DNA from: Raphanus sativus
Taxonomy: Eukaryota; Streptophyta; Magnoliopsida; Brassicales; Brassicaceae
DNA: 64,000 nt
Direction of reading: 5' to 3'
Assembly (NCBI RefSeq): GCF_000801105.2
Contig: NC_079511.1
Coordinates: 22,529,792 to 22,593,791, forward strand
A program made the position numbers and the translations under genes. Position 1 is the stretch's first letter, and every line of letters begins with the position of its first letter. The notes beneath the pieces are model-generated. The model worked only from the letters and a program-made list of their open reading frames with translations, made no database searches and had not been told where the DNA came from. Shown here one piece after another: positions 35,091 to 47,033 of the stretch.

Positions 35091-35418
35091 AGATGTATCA
35101 ACTCCATGTGACCAAATGACTTTTAAGGAACGTTCAATAAATTAATCAGTGGACAAGTCTACCACGTTTCATATAATAATACATTCACTTGTACCAGAAA
35201 AATGTTTTCCCGTGCTAGAGCAAAATGTGAAAAAGCGTTGACGGTCATGCCTTTCTCCCCACACAAATCTAAATTTGCTACTTATAGCTTCGTAGCATAA
35301 AGTATGTCTGACATAAGTGGTGATGTCATCACCAACATGGAAATAAAAATATATATATACCGAGAATATCAGCAGGTTAATCCATAACTCTATTTCTCTT
35401 TCTTTTCTGGAAACGAAT
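35091..35418 (+). promoter_or_regulatory. Promoter and leader of CYP72A copy 2
   Basis: It shares, in order, CCATGTGACCAAA, TTAATCAGTGGACAA, CACACAAATC, the palindrome TGGTGATGTCATCACCA (35318-35334) and the leader CGAGAATATCAGCAGGTTA with copy 1. The TA microsatellite is reduced to a short TATATATATA. The palindrome includes TGATGTCATCA, a possible bZIP site (inference). Confidence 0.65.
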
Positions 35419-37703
35419 ATGCAAACATCAGCAGCTTCGTCAGTAATAGTTTCGGTAGCTCTAGCTGTTGTATTGTGGTGGATATGGAGAACTCTAAAGT
35501 GGATTTGGTTCAAACCAAAGATGCTTGAAAGTTACCTGAGAAGACAGGGTATTGCCGGAACGCCTTACACGCCACTTGTCGGAGACATGAGAAGAGACAA
35601 TAGCATGTCAAAGGAGGCAAGGTCCAAACCCATCAAACTAACGGATGATATCATTTCACGTGTATTGCCTTTCCCCTCGCAGATGCTCAAGACTTACGGT
35701 ATGTTTCTTGATTCCTATCTGTTAAGAACATAATATAAGCCTTTAGTCAAAAAAAAAGAAAGAACATAATAGAGATATAGAAAACAAGAAAACTATTACT
35801 GCAAAGCACGTGGGCCTGTTCAGCATTTCTAGGGATTCTAGTGCGAAAAGAAAATTAAATTAAACCTTTCAATTTTAATTAATTAAGTGATCACTAAATT
35901 TTTCTTCAAAAAAAGATGTGTAATATTTTGTAAATTTTATAACTAAAAAAGTTGATTTAAATATCGGATTCCATTCGACTCAAGGTTGGGAACTAATGAA
36001 TAATGATTGGTTATATTTACAAATTTACATAGAAATATTTTTGAGCCTTTTTAATTTAATATTTTTCTTTTTGGTATAGTAGTATATATACATACATAAA
36101 AATTGGGGACTGGGACAAGGTTTTGGGTCCCCGCGAGTACATGGTATACACAAAACGTGACATGTTTTGTATCTCTATGTGGGTGGAACAGGAAGGACTT
36201 TCTTTACATGGCGTGGCACTATACCAACCGTCACTATTACGAATCCTGAGCAAATCAAAGAAGTGTTCAACAAAGTTTATGATTTCCCAAAGCCACATAC
36301 ATTCCCTTTGAGCAACCTTGTAGTCAGTGGACTCTTCAGTTATGATGGTGATAAATGGGCAAAACACAGAAGAATCATCAACCCTGCTTTCCACCTTGAG
36401 AAGATCAAGGTTTTAGCATTATTTTTCCTGGTCTGGAGTTAGGTTTTATGTATTGTATGTGACTCAAAATGTGACTTATGTTTCTATGTATAGAATATGG
36501 TACCTGTATTCCATCAGAGCTGCAACGAGGTTGTTGACAAATGGGACAAGATAGTCTCGGACAAAGAGTCATCCTGTGAGGTGGACGTCTGGCCTGGGCT
36601 TATGAGTATAACAGAAGATGTGATCTCTCGTACTGCTTTTGGCAGCAGCTATAAAGATGGACAGAGGATATTTGAGCTCCAAACAGAACTAGCACAGCTC
36701 ATCATCCAAGCTTTTCGAAAATCTTACATCCCTGGATATAGGTAACGAAAAGCTCACTCTCCTGGCTTCAATCTTGGGTCTTAGAACCGATAAATCTATT
36801 AGGAGACATGAATAACATTTTTCTTTGTTCGTGAAGATATCTCCCAACAAAGGATAATAAAAGGATAAAAGCAGCAGCCAAAGAAACTCATGATATACTG
36901 AAAGGGCTCGTTAAAAAAAGGTTAAGGGCAAGAGAGGCTGGGGAAGCACCAAACGAAGATTTGTTAGGTATACTTCTTGAATCAAATTTAGGGCAAGCTA
37001 AGGGAAATGGAATGAGCATTGACGATGTGATAGAGGAGTGCAAGTTGTTCTACTTTGCTGGGCAAGAGACAACTTCAGTACTTTTAGTTTGGACAATGAT
37101 TCTGCTAAGCCAACACCAAGACTGGCAGGATCGTGCACGAGAAGAAGTGCAGCAAGTTTTTGGTGATAAAGAACCCAATATAGAAGGCCTTAACCATCTC
37201 AAAATTGTAAGTAAAAGCAAGTCTTAAATTTTTTTTATTCTTTTTTATTTTGGCTTGAATGATTTGACCTCTTGCAGATGACAATGATATTTAATGAGGT
37301 CCTTAGGCTATATCCTCCAGTAACTCAGCTGAGTCGAACCATTCACAAAGAGATGAAGCTAGGCGACCTGAAGCTACCAGGTGGTGTTCAGATCAATCTA
37401 CCTATTATGCTTCTCCAACGTGATACTCAGCTATGGGGGAACGATGCAGCAGAGTTCAAGCCGGAGAGATTCGAAGATGGTGTCTCAAAGGCAACAAAGA
37501 GCCAAGTCTCCTTCTTTCCCTTTGCTTGGGGACCAAGGATCTGTATTGGCCAAAATTTTGCCTTATTAGAGGCAAAGATGGCAATGGCATTGATTCTACA
37601 TAGATTCTCCTTTGAGCTTTCTCCTTCCTATGTTCATGCTCCTTACACAGTCTTCACCCTCCACCCACAGTATGGTGCTCATCTTATCCTCCACAAGCTA
37701 TAG
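35419..37703 (+). CDS. CYP72A: Cytochrome P450 of family CYP72A, copy 2, five exons
   Basis: Exons 35419-35698, 36192-36409, 36494-36741, 36837-37206 and 37278-37703 give 1542 nt, or 513 residues. Internal exon lengths equal those of copy 1 (218, 248, 370, 426). The one extra codon is in exon 1 (AASSV versus AASV). The key motifs are intact: AGQETT, EVLR, PERF and [13 protein letters not shown] with Cys about 461. Most differences from copy 1 are conservative and spread along the protein, for example [13 protein letters not shown] versus [13 protein letters not shown]. Intron 1 (493 bp) is unrelated in length to that of copy 1. It is probably an active paralogue with the same or a diverged substrate. 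Confidence 0.95.
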
Positions 37704-38345
37704 TTCCATGCTAAAAATAATAAAACATTGGACGTGATCCCAATATTTAAAGTCAATTTTTAAAGCATATTGTATCCAAGCCAGAGCAGTAAAAGTTGAA
37801 TTCAAAATCAACAGCTCTACTGACCAGATCTTCCCTGGCTGTTAAATAACGTTACATTCCATTTTTAACTGATGATAATATCGACCATTTCTGCATTCAC
37901 CAGAGATATCTGTATCAATAAAAGTTATAACATAATCGCTTCTCAAGTAATTCTTTTCAACAGAACCCTTGTGGGTATCTTATAATTGTTTTTAAATAGT
38001 CTAATACAAAATAAAATAAGAAAACAAAATTCATTTTAACAGAAACCAACTTGCGATTTATACTATTTTTGGTAAAGTAAAAAAAAAACTAGCAATTTTT
38101 TTTTAAAGAATACAATACCTTTTAAGAGTCAAAGTTATAAGTATTTTAAAATAAATATCAAATAAAATAAAAAATAAAAATAAGTCATAAATTTTTTTGC
38201 ATATGTGGAGGATAAAGATTTATTATTTTCCTAAGAAAATATGAACACAAAACAATAGTATATTAACACATATGAAGGTTAATTAAATAGCTGTAATATG
38301 ACTATTTTTTAGAAGTGATTTTGGGTATTGATCAACTTCTTCATA
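37704..38345. other. 3' region of CYP72A copy 2 and AT-rich spacer
   Basis: The first 200 bases resemble the 3' region of copy 1 (AACCAGAGCAG/AGCCAGAGCAG, CTCTACT-ACCAGAT), showing that the duplication included the 3' flank. The remainder is AT-rich with no gene. Confidence 0.45.
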
Positions 38346-38640
38346 ATTTTAGGTTATTTTGTTTATTTGTCATGTTTTTAGTGATTTTTAGCTGCCACAT
38401 TAATTAATTTATTATCATAGTTTTTAGCTGAATCATTGAATTAATTTATTACTATGATTTTATGTTATTTTGCTTATTTATCATGTTTTTAGTAAACTTT
38501 AAGCTGTCTCATTAATTAATTTACATAATATATGTTATTTCAACCTAATTTCTTCACTATCTTGATTTTAAATTATTTTGTTTATCATGTTTTAGTAATT
38601 TTAAAACCATTTATTAATTAATTTAAATAATTATTTTGCT
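38346..38640. repeat. Three tandem units of about 110 bp
   Basis: The motif TTATTTTG(T/C)TTATTT-TCATGTTTTTAGT, then TTAGCTG, then CATTAATTAATTTA, recurs at about 38353, 38464 and 38575. The third unit is the most decayed. It is non-coding. Confidence 0.65.
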
Positions 38641-39609
38641 AAATTATCTTATATTATAATTTAGTAATAGTATAGATAATATGTCAGTGATATTTATCTT
38701 AGTCTATGTAATATTATAATAATATAATGCTATACAGATAACCCATTTATGATGCTGATTCTCTTAGTATCTATCTTAATATTATGTTACAATAACATTT
38801 TTCCCTATGATAGTATATATTTCACCTCGATCATACGTTTGATGGGCAAAGTAATACAAAATTTCTCAGCAACAAAAAAAAAACTTTCAAACATTGTTTT
38901 CTTTTGAAAAAGAAGCTTGCTAATGTTGTTCTTATTGAAGATATTGATCTGGGTAAAGATTTGTACAAAATTAAAATAAAGATTTTGAAATTTTGGAATA
39001 AATGAAAAATTCAAAAACCATTTCGATTGAACTGATGTTGGTTGACATCATTATAATATATTTTTTTCGTTATTGATTCGCATTAATTATAAAATTGGAG
39101 TTAATCACTTATATTTTGATTAAAAATTTAGGAGACCAGGATGCATATTTCTGGTGATGAACATTCCCTTGATAAATTCTGATCTAAGTTATTTCAAAGA
39201 GATTCTTTTGTTTTGAGTAATTTCACAATCGGTGACGAGGGGCAGATTTAGAAATTTATTTAGACTGGGTACATAATTATATTTATTATAACTAATATAA
39301 TAATTTATTCAAAATATAATATAGCCACCATATAAGTACTCAAAGTTAAACTGAAAGTATACAATAAACAAAATAAACATTAAAACCCCCAATTAAAAAG
39401 GGAAGATTACTAAAATAATATCAAATCATGTTATTATTACTAGAATAACATACAATTATTTTTAATTACTAGATTATTTTGTATACCCATAATGCTCTTA
39501 TTTTCTTTGTTAACAAAAAAAATATTTACAAAAAATGCCAATGGCCACGTCTTAAAAAAATATTTTCGAAACATGTAAATAAGTTTGCCCTAAATAATTT
39601 ACAACACTT
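38641..39609. other. AT-rich spacer
   Basis: No gene recognised; a few short frames without family resemblance. Confidence 0.3.
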
Positions 39610-40045
39610 GATGACAGATTTATTAATCTCTCGAAGATTTATTTCTTCAGGCAGGCTTATTGTGGTAGACTTCATTTCGTAACAGATTTTTAGAGAAGTG
39701 TCTACCACACATGATGAATATTTAATTATGTTCGCATATTTGTTTTCTGTTAGCAAATTTTTTTGGGCAGATTTTTGTCTTATGATTGCAAATTTATAAT
39801 ATGTCGTAGGCTTTTATAATTGCATGCAGATTTTTCTCGTAGATCTTTTATAATTTGGCCGATTTTTCTGTTCCTAAGATAGCAGACTTAAGTTTTTTTT
39901 TGTTTGTAAATAGCAAACTTTCTGAATAAGTATGATTCGTTGCAGACTTATAAATTAATAATGAAAGTAACTTCTATGTGACAGCAGGTTTTATTATATG
40001 TTAGGACAGACTTTTAAGAAGTGACAGACTTTTTCATAATGGATC
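39610..40045. repeat. Array of a short GCAGA(C/T)TT motif
   Basis: At least ten variants of (G/A)CAGA(C/T)TT occur at irregular spacings of 20-60 bases (for example 39613, 39683, 39768, 39829, 39884, 39943, 40009, 40023), all in the same orientation. This suggests a subterminal region of a DNA transposon. Matched termini were not found. Confidence 0.4.
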
Positions 40046-40914
40046 GATTAACTATCAGAGCATATTAGAATTCTTGTTTATTCTAATTGAACCAAAAATT
40101 CGACTACTAACCAATACCAGTTACTTTTTTTTTTGAACAAACATAATTCGACTACTAACCAGTACCAGTTACTAACCAGTACCAGTACCAGTTACTAGAA
40201 CCTAGTTTCAGCCCTAAAACTTCTTCTCCAAGTCATAATTTTCTCTTTTTACAAGTGGATATTTCTTAAGATTTCCCATCTTTCTAATATGAAACATAAC
40301 TGTGCAAAGATACTAAACGTTACATTAATTCAGAAAGAACTAAAAAAATAAATTTGCCAATGTGTCAAGCTAAATCCATATATATAGTCTCATGTAGTTT
40401 GAATTTTGTTCAAGTCAGATGATGTTCTGCATAGTCTGCATTGGGTTTAAGAGTTTACTTAGTACCACGTTAGTATTCATAGTTGCTCTTTTAAGAGGAG
40501 ATGAAAACATACAAGAGTACTTTAACTGAAATGTAAGTATTAAGTGTTGTTGAGGTATAGATCGCACGAAACAAAGAGCGCTGCAGAAGAAAAATGGGCT
40601 CTTTTGTCGCAACAAAAAAATACATCTGTGTTGTGTTTTTTTTTTAGAACAATCGATGATTTTTACATAATCTGGCTTACATCTTTCTTCTTCTTGGTCA
40701 TGTAATAAAAACAAATCTTTATATACATTTGTAAACACATACACACTTCACTCTTGGGAGTCTTCTGGTGGCTTGCTATCTTCTTCATACATAGATTTAT
40801 CATATCTCTGGAGTGAATCAAGACTGCAAAAAAAAAGACAATCATGATTTCCTTAAACAGTCGTAAAACCTGAGAAAAAAATTATGTAAATATTATTATG
40901 GACATATTATTATT
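40046..40914. other. Spacer with a short AACCAGTACCAGTTACTA repeat
   Basis: CCAGTACCAGTTACT-type units occur at 40115-40196. A minus-strand frame at 40744-40415 (109 residues) is open but has no recognisable domain. Confidence 0.3.
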
Positions 40915-41737
40915 AGAGTTATTCTTGGGTTCACCCCCTAGGGTGAACCTTTAGGTTCACCAACCAATACAAACTTGTTATTTTAGATTGAGTATCTTTT
41001 AAAAAAGAGAAATACTTGGGTTCACCCCTAGAGTGAACCTTTAGGTTCACCCAGCCAATAGGATTTCGTTATTTCATATTCAGTATCTTTTGAAAAAGGA
41101 AACAAAATATTGTCAAGTTTTATTATGTTTTCAAAATAAAAAATAAATAGAAAATAATAGTAGTAGCAAAAAAAGATTTTATATTTAAAATACCGTCAAC
41201 AAAATACTAAATCCTAAACCCTAAATCATAAACCCTAAACCTATGGTAAACCCTTGGATAAATCCTAAATCTTTTGATTTTTTTTTTTAAATACACTTTT
41301 AACACAATCGGCAAAACACTAAACCCTAAATACTAAACCCTAAACCCTAAATACTAAACCCTAAACCCTTGGGTAAACTCTAAACCCTTGGATAAATCTT
41401 AAACTCTAGGATTTAGAATTTATCCAAGTGTTTTGGATTTACCAAGGGTTTTAGGTTTACCCAAGGGTTTATGATTTAGGATTTAGGGTTTACCCAAGGG
41501 TTTATGATTTAGGATTTAGGGTTTAGTGTTGGTTGACGGTATTAAAAATATATTTTTTAAACGTGTTTTTGTTTATTATTATTATTATTTATTTTTTTTA
41601 TTTTTATTTTAAAAATATAATAAAACTTGATAATATTTTGTTTCCTTTTTTAAAAGATACTGAATATGAAATAACGAAATCCTATTGGCTGGGTGAACCT
41701 AAAGGTTCACTCTAGGGTGAACCCAAGAATTTCTCTT
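40915..41737. mobile_element. Fold-back element with a telomere-like core
   Basis: The arm at about 41005-41150 (starting AAGAGAAATACTTGGGTTCA) is matched in reverse complement at about 41590-41737, ending at the assembly gap. The loop (about 41205-41525) consists of degenerate AAACCCTAAA repeats on one side and their complement TTTAGGGTTTA on the other, so it continues the palindrome. A second, partial copy of the arm (40920-40990) lies outside the left arm. Its partner may be in the gap. Non-coding. Confidence 0.75.
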
Positions 41738-41837
41738 NNNNNNNNNNNNNNNNNNNNNNNNNNNNNNNNNNNNNNNNNNNNNNNNNNNNNNNNNNNNNNN
41801 NNNNNNNNNNNNNNNNNNNNNNNNNNNNNNNNNNNNN
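41738..41837. other. Assembly gap (100 N)
   Basis: A run of exactly 100 N, usually a placeholder of unknown true length. It interrupts the right side of the fold-back element and is followed directly by a GA microsatellite. Confidence 1.
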
Positions 41838-42195
41838 GAGAGAGAGAGAGAGAGAGACAAGTGACAACGTTTTATCTCCGGAGACAGGAGAGAGTAATGA
41901 TGGACATGTGAGTAGAGGCACTGATGTGTTTCTGTGAGTATAGAAAAAGAGATATGTGAAGAAAAGGAAAAGATAGAGATATGTGGAAAGAAGAATACGA
42001 TGAAAGAAACAAGAAAAAAATAATTAAAATAATAATAATCTGTTTAATTGTATCCACTGGATGAGATTAATGAGTGGTTGTGAGCCATTGATTTAGTGGG
42101 ATCCATGCCATAAACAAATCAACCAATAAGAAGAAAGGGTGAGGATAGATAGAAGTTGATTTTGGACATTTGATCTAAATCAATCAATGGCTAAA
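41838..42195. other. GA microsatellite and spacer
   Basis: (GA)n at 41838-41857, then purine-rich DNA (AGAAAAAGAGATATGTG-like repeats) to about 42000. No gene. Confidence 0.5.
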
Positions 42196-42540
42196 AAAAG
42201 TCAATATAATGGCAAGACAAAAGTAATATAATGACAAGTCCGATGCATCGCAAACGGGCTGCATGGTTCATGCAAGGCAAAAGCAAACGTTGGCCAAAAT
42301 GGCAAGGCAAAAGCAATATAATGGCAAGGCAATGCAAAAACCAAACAGCAGGTTTGCGGTAAGGCAGTAGCAATATAATGGCAAGGCAAAAACAATATAA
42401 TGGCAAAGCCGATGCATCGCAAAACGGGCTTCATGGTTCATGCAAGGCAAATGCAGTATAATTATTAAGGCAAAAGCAAACGTTGGCCAAGATGGCAAGG
42501 CAAAAGCAAATAGCAGGTTTGCGGCAATGCAATAGCAATC
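42196..42540. repeat. Compound minisatellite (GGCAAGGCAAAAGCAATATAAT type)
   Basis: A roughly 20-base unit with GGCAAGGCAAAAGC and ATATAATGGCAA is repeated many times, mixed with GCAGGTTTGCGG. A larger unit of about 170 bp (starting AAG-CCGATGCATCGCAAA at 42236 and 42405, including CATGGTTCATGCAAGGCAA and AAGCAAACGTTGGCCAA) is duplicated over it. Open minus-strand frames here are a product of the repeat. Confidence 0.85.
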
Positions 42541-43965
42541 ATATGTGACAATTCAACAAAGAAATAATGTATATCGCAAAGTGAGAGAGCCATTAACAAT
42601 ATGAACATCAACTTATTGGATCTGATACCTAAGAAAGCCGTTGATGGTAAAATGTTGTATTTTATTTTTTTATAATTTTTTTAAATCAATAGTGATTTAT
42701 TGTTAAGAAAGGGTTAAATGAAAATTTGCCAAAAATGATGGAAACCTTTTAACAATTTTCCTTTGAAAGAGTACCATTGTGATATTGTATTTTAAAAATA
42801 AGGCATATCAACAAATGACCTTTTTTTAAATGTAAACTTTATAGAAAATTTTTCATTTATTATAAAATAAAATTAATACAAAATAAAATAAATAATATAA
42901 ATAGATCATTTAAAAAGAATTAAATTAATATATATACTAAATGAAAATTAACATAAAATTAATTAATATAAATAATTGGAGATTTTCTAAAAGTATATAT
43001 TTTTTAAAAAATACAAATCTACGCTTGATATTTAATGAAATGCAAAAGTAACCTCAAAAGTAATGAAATTACGACTGTTTTCTCATGACCAAACAGAAAA
43101 AAAGTTTACAGTATAACCTGAGAGATCTTTAAATATGTTATATATAACATTCAAGATAATCTCACATGAGTTCTATAGAAGAAAGATATATACAGGACAT
43201 TGTCTCTATATATATTAAAATTAAAAGTTTAAACGACACCATAAAAATGATATAAGCAATAGACATACCTATTTATTAAGATAGTATTATCTAAATATGC
43301 TGACAAACAAATAAATTAATAAGTATTAAAATTTTCTATCAGTCTTATAAATATTATCTGCCGATAGAAACTAGGAAAACAATTATTGAATTATATGAGT
43401 TTTGAAATTGGTTAGTAATTATTTATTACATATATGAAATGATATGTAAGATGACAAAAAGTTAACTAAACCTAGTTAAAAATTTTAAGTACACTTTATC
43501 GTATATATTTAGGTTTTGTATAAAACAACTATATAATCATACAGATGATTTAAACTTTGTTTTAATTTCAGAATCATTGAATTGTGATACCAAATTTAAC
43601 ATTTTCATAATAAAAATAAAATTGAATCAAAATTTAATCCAAATGTAAAAATAATTTTATTCTCCAAACCAGTTCATGAAAGTACATTATAAATAAAAAA
43701 AAATAGAAAATACCAAACCAGATTAAATAAAAAAATACTTTTAGACAAACCATCACCAAAACTTTATATTTAAATCATATAAACCAACAATGATCCCAAG
43801 AATTCCTGCCTCGTCCCAAAACATTAGTCTTTATTTTAATGTTGGTTTGTAGTTTTGATGACTTATTTTAAAGTTATAATTAGGTGGTGATCCACGTCTT
43901 GAGATATACATTATTATTACATTTCAATAAATGCATCAATAACCGACTTAGAAGCTTGAGACATA
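42541..43965. other. AT-rich spacer
   Basis: No gene or repeat with clear boundaries seen. Confidence 0.3.
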
Positions 43966-44221
43966 CTCCTTCCGTTCCTAAAAATAGGATTTTCTGGATT
44001 TTATTTTTGTTCCACAAAGAAAGATTTTCTATATTTTTAAGGTACTTTATATACTTTTGAGGATCATTAATTATGAATATTTGAATTGATTAAATTTTAT
44101 TGGTTGATAGTTATTGGAAATTGTATAAAACAGAAATAGTAAACTAAAGTTGGCAAATATTTATTGTAGTCTTAATAAACGTGAAAACTCTAGAAAATCT
44201 TATTTTCAGGAACGGAGGGAG
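43966..44221. mobile_element. Stowaway-type MITE (Tc1/mariner), 256 bp
   Basis: Termini CTCCTTCCGTTCCTAAAAAT and its near-complement ending GGAACGGAGGGAG lie inside TA dinucleotides (43964-43965 and 44222-44223). This is the well-known plant CTCCCTCCGT terminal sequence with a TA target duplication. It is AT-rich inside, with ATTTTCTA/TAGAAAATCT subterminal repeats, and non-coding. Confidence 0.9.
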
Positions 44222-44227
44222 TATATT

Positions 44228-44442
44228 TTTTTGGGAACTAAAGCTTGAGATATATTAAACAACGACTTACAAACCAAAAAATCAGGATCAAGTGTTCCAT
44301 CCAGAATTGAACAATACATAACAGGCTGGAACCCAGAGACACGATCACCGAAATCTTCACATATTCGTACACAGGTTGTAGGAAGGAAACCAATTTTATA
44401 AGGATGGTTGGTTGTTCGGTAAGAATCGTAAGAGGGTGTCAA
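44228..44442 (-). pseudogene. RPA70/DUF223-like OB-fold fragment
   Basis: The minus frame 44442-44228 includes YRTTNHPYKIGFLP, then GFQPVMYCSILDGTLDPDFL. This is the pattern I recall for the single-stranded-DNA-binding OB-fold of plant RPA70-like/DUF223 proteins, which expanded in Brassicaceae and are often carried by Helitrons. The frame meets a good donor site (GTAAGTCG) after about 56 codons. The preceding and following exons are not visible, so this is a stranded fragment. Confidence 0.5.
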
Positions 44443-44962
44443 AGAAAAAGAAAAAAAAACTTAGAATACCCTTGTTTCAGTAAAGGCTCAAATTGTGAAA
44501 CCAATTAATCTATCTTAACCGATGCATAGATTTTATCTCCCTTAAAAATCAAAACAAACTATAGCATCAGCTGAAACGAATAATAGTAGGTTTCATTTCT
44601 TATTCAGTTGCGACTTTGCTAAGGATGTGTGCAGCGTCAAGCCTTTCTCTACTGGTCAAACTTAGTGCTACAACCGACTCATTCCTGTCAGTCTGGTTCA
44701 AATACTTCCGGTATTGAGCCATCGTTTTCTGAGTTTGATTTTTTAATCATCACAAAGCATTTCGCCTCTCTTGGGTTATGTCACAAAGCATCTCTGTTTT
44801 ATTCTCAAATTGTTTGGCTTTACATGTATGGTTCTTTTTTTTTCTGTACTGTTTTACAAATGTCTTTTTTTTGAAAGTGGAAGAAAAAGATGACTAAAAT
44901 GAATGATAAAAAAAACAGTTAAAAGAAAAGGCCTCCCAGAAATAACAACATTAAAAATATTA
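44443..44962. other. Spacer with a short unrecognised plus frame
   Basis: The frame at 44629-44874 has no recognised domain. Possibly further remains of the gene fragment on the other side of 44442. Confidence 0.25.
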
Positions 44963-46292
44963 GGAAAATTGGCAAAACAGAACAAAAATTCAGCATGGTT
45001 GTCCCTATAGTATAAAACTATCATTTAGTTATCACTTTAGTATAATTTTTTCATAATCACAAAACTAAACCTTGATTAATCTAATTAAACATATTAAAAT
45101 AATAGAATTTTTTAAAAATTAATTAAAAATGATTTAAAAAGGAAAAATAAAAAATAGAATTTGTAAAGTTTATAAAAAAAAATAATTTACAAACTTTTTA
45201 ATAAAAAACGTTAAATAAACTTATTAAAAAAATTTTACGAAGTTTTCTTTTATAAAAGTTTAAAACATTTTTAATAAAACTTTAATTAAATTAAATTTGT
45301 AAACTTTATAAAAATAAAAACAAAACTTTAAAGAAAAATTATAAAAAAACATTTTAACAAGTTTTATTTTTATAAAAATTTTAAAATGTTTGTAAACTTT
45401 TTAATTTTATCAAACTTTTTAATAAAAATAAAAATTTTAAAATGTTTTCTATAAAACTTTAATAAAAATAAAAAATTGTAAACTTTATAAAAATAAAAAT
45501 TTAAACTTTACAAAAAGTTGTACCTAATTTCCAAACACTACATGTTGCATAGATGTGCATCATAAAGGACAAGAGTTTGGAAAAAAAAATCAAAGTAACA
45601 ACTAAGGAGAAACCATAGATTGATGAAGAAGACAAGGGAGAATCATTTTTTAAAAAAAACATTTTCACAAGTAATATCGACAATAACACGTAGAATATTT
45701 TCTAAACTGAAATTTCATTAATTTTTGCAAAAAAAATCAGGTATTCTTATCCGCAGAATGTGTCTTCTAAAAGTTTAGAAGAATGATAAAAATCACGTAC
45801 ACACTTTCTACTTTGAGTAGACGTAAGAGTACATTGTCGAAAACACATTCTCCAAAATTTAGAATACTTTATAAAAGTAAAAGATGCATTCAGAAGGAAA
45901 ATAGATACCTTTACGATTAGTGGAATGTGCATTCCTTTTATTTAGAAATTTAGTAAATAGTAGAATGGGTGTTGTAAAGGAAGTAGATGGACATATTTAT
46001 TTTATAAATTTTTTTCTACTATAACAATTTTCGTTGAATACGCATTCTACTTTTAGTAGAACATATTTTAAAATTTTTATTTATCAAGTTTTTGAACAAA
46101 AAAATTTTACCAGCTTGTGTATATGTGTATTTTATTAATTTTTTTATATTTTTAATAATTTTTTTGATTCACAAAATTATTTATTTCATTAATTTTAAGA
46201 AATATAAGGGGTAAAAAAGAAAAAAATGGACAAAAATTATTTTATACCAAAGAGACAACAACCTTATTTTTGTCTCTTTTGGCAATTTTCCC
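44963..46292. mobile_element. Non-autonomous Mutator-like element, 1.33 kb
   Basis: Ends GGAAAATTGGCAAAA (44963) and TTTTGGCAATTTTCCC (to 46292) are inverted repeats of the type seen in Arabidopsis MULEs with short termini. They are flanked by AAAATATTA and AAAATATTT, an imperfect 9-bp target duplication, the size expected for Mutator. The interior is AT-rich with many TTTTAATAAAAATAAAA repeats and no transposase. Confidence 0.7.
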
Positions 46293-46301
46293 AAAATATT
46301 T

Positions 46302-47033
46302 AACACTCCACTACCTCAATTATTTGTATATGTCCACTATATCAAACAAATAAGCATTTTGTGTTATGCACATTACTATCAGACATTGATATAAACTCAT
46401 CATCTAGCATCTCTAAAACTAGCTGTCCATCAGCTATTCACATCTAACAAAGAAAAAAAAGTCAACATTGAAAGCACCTACGACAATATAGTTTCAAATT
46501 AAAAAATCTTATATCATGACAAATCTGATATTGAAATATATTAGATTCCTTATGTATGTTATTATTTTCATTAATAATATTCTTTTGGGTTTTCCTTTAT
46601 TAGAGATTCACTTTTTACTTACGATCATTGTGAGTTGATGAGATGTGAGTCTGTGATACTATCCATTATCAGTGTGTAACTCCTTTGAAAATGTAAGAAC
46701 ATAATATAATTTTTTGGTCAAATGAACATTATCTATTATGATATTTTTTTCACAAAGTAATATTATAAATATTATTCTGTAAATGGTTAATTTATTTATG
46801 CATAAGTTAAAAATTCACTTTTTACAATAATTTCAGGACCAGTAATGTAGAAAGTGAAATAAATCATATTTTACAAAATTTTGATAAATATCTTATTTTC
46901 TACGAAGGAAAAATATAAAATTTATATATCTACTATAAAATGTATATAAAAAATTAACTAATATTTAAATTATTGTATTTCAAACAGTTAATAAATAATA
47001 TTATAAAATTTCGGCGCGTAGAGTAGTTCAGAT
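46302..47033. other. AT-rich spacer before the ARABIDILLO-like locus
   Basis: No gene. The last 60 bases before 47034 are the only non-AT-rich part. Confidence 0.3.

Noticed and set aside
41205..41525. Telomere (CCCTAAA) repeats marking a chromosome end
   Set aside because: The repeats are degenerate, short, and flip orientation inside a fold-back element; this is interstitial.
41693..41921. Frames on both strands running through N bases
   Set aside because: They cross the assembly gap and have no real sequence in the middle.
42191..42498. Three overlapping minus-strand frames rich in Leu, Cys and Ala
   Set aside because: They are by-products of the GGCAAGGCAAAAGC minisatellite, which stays open in several frames.
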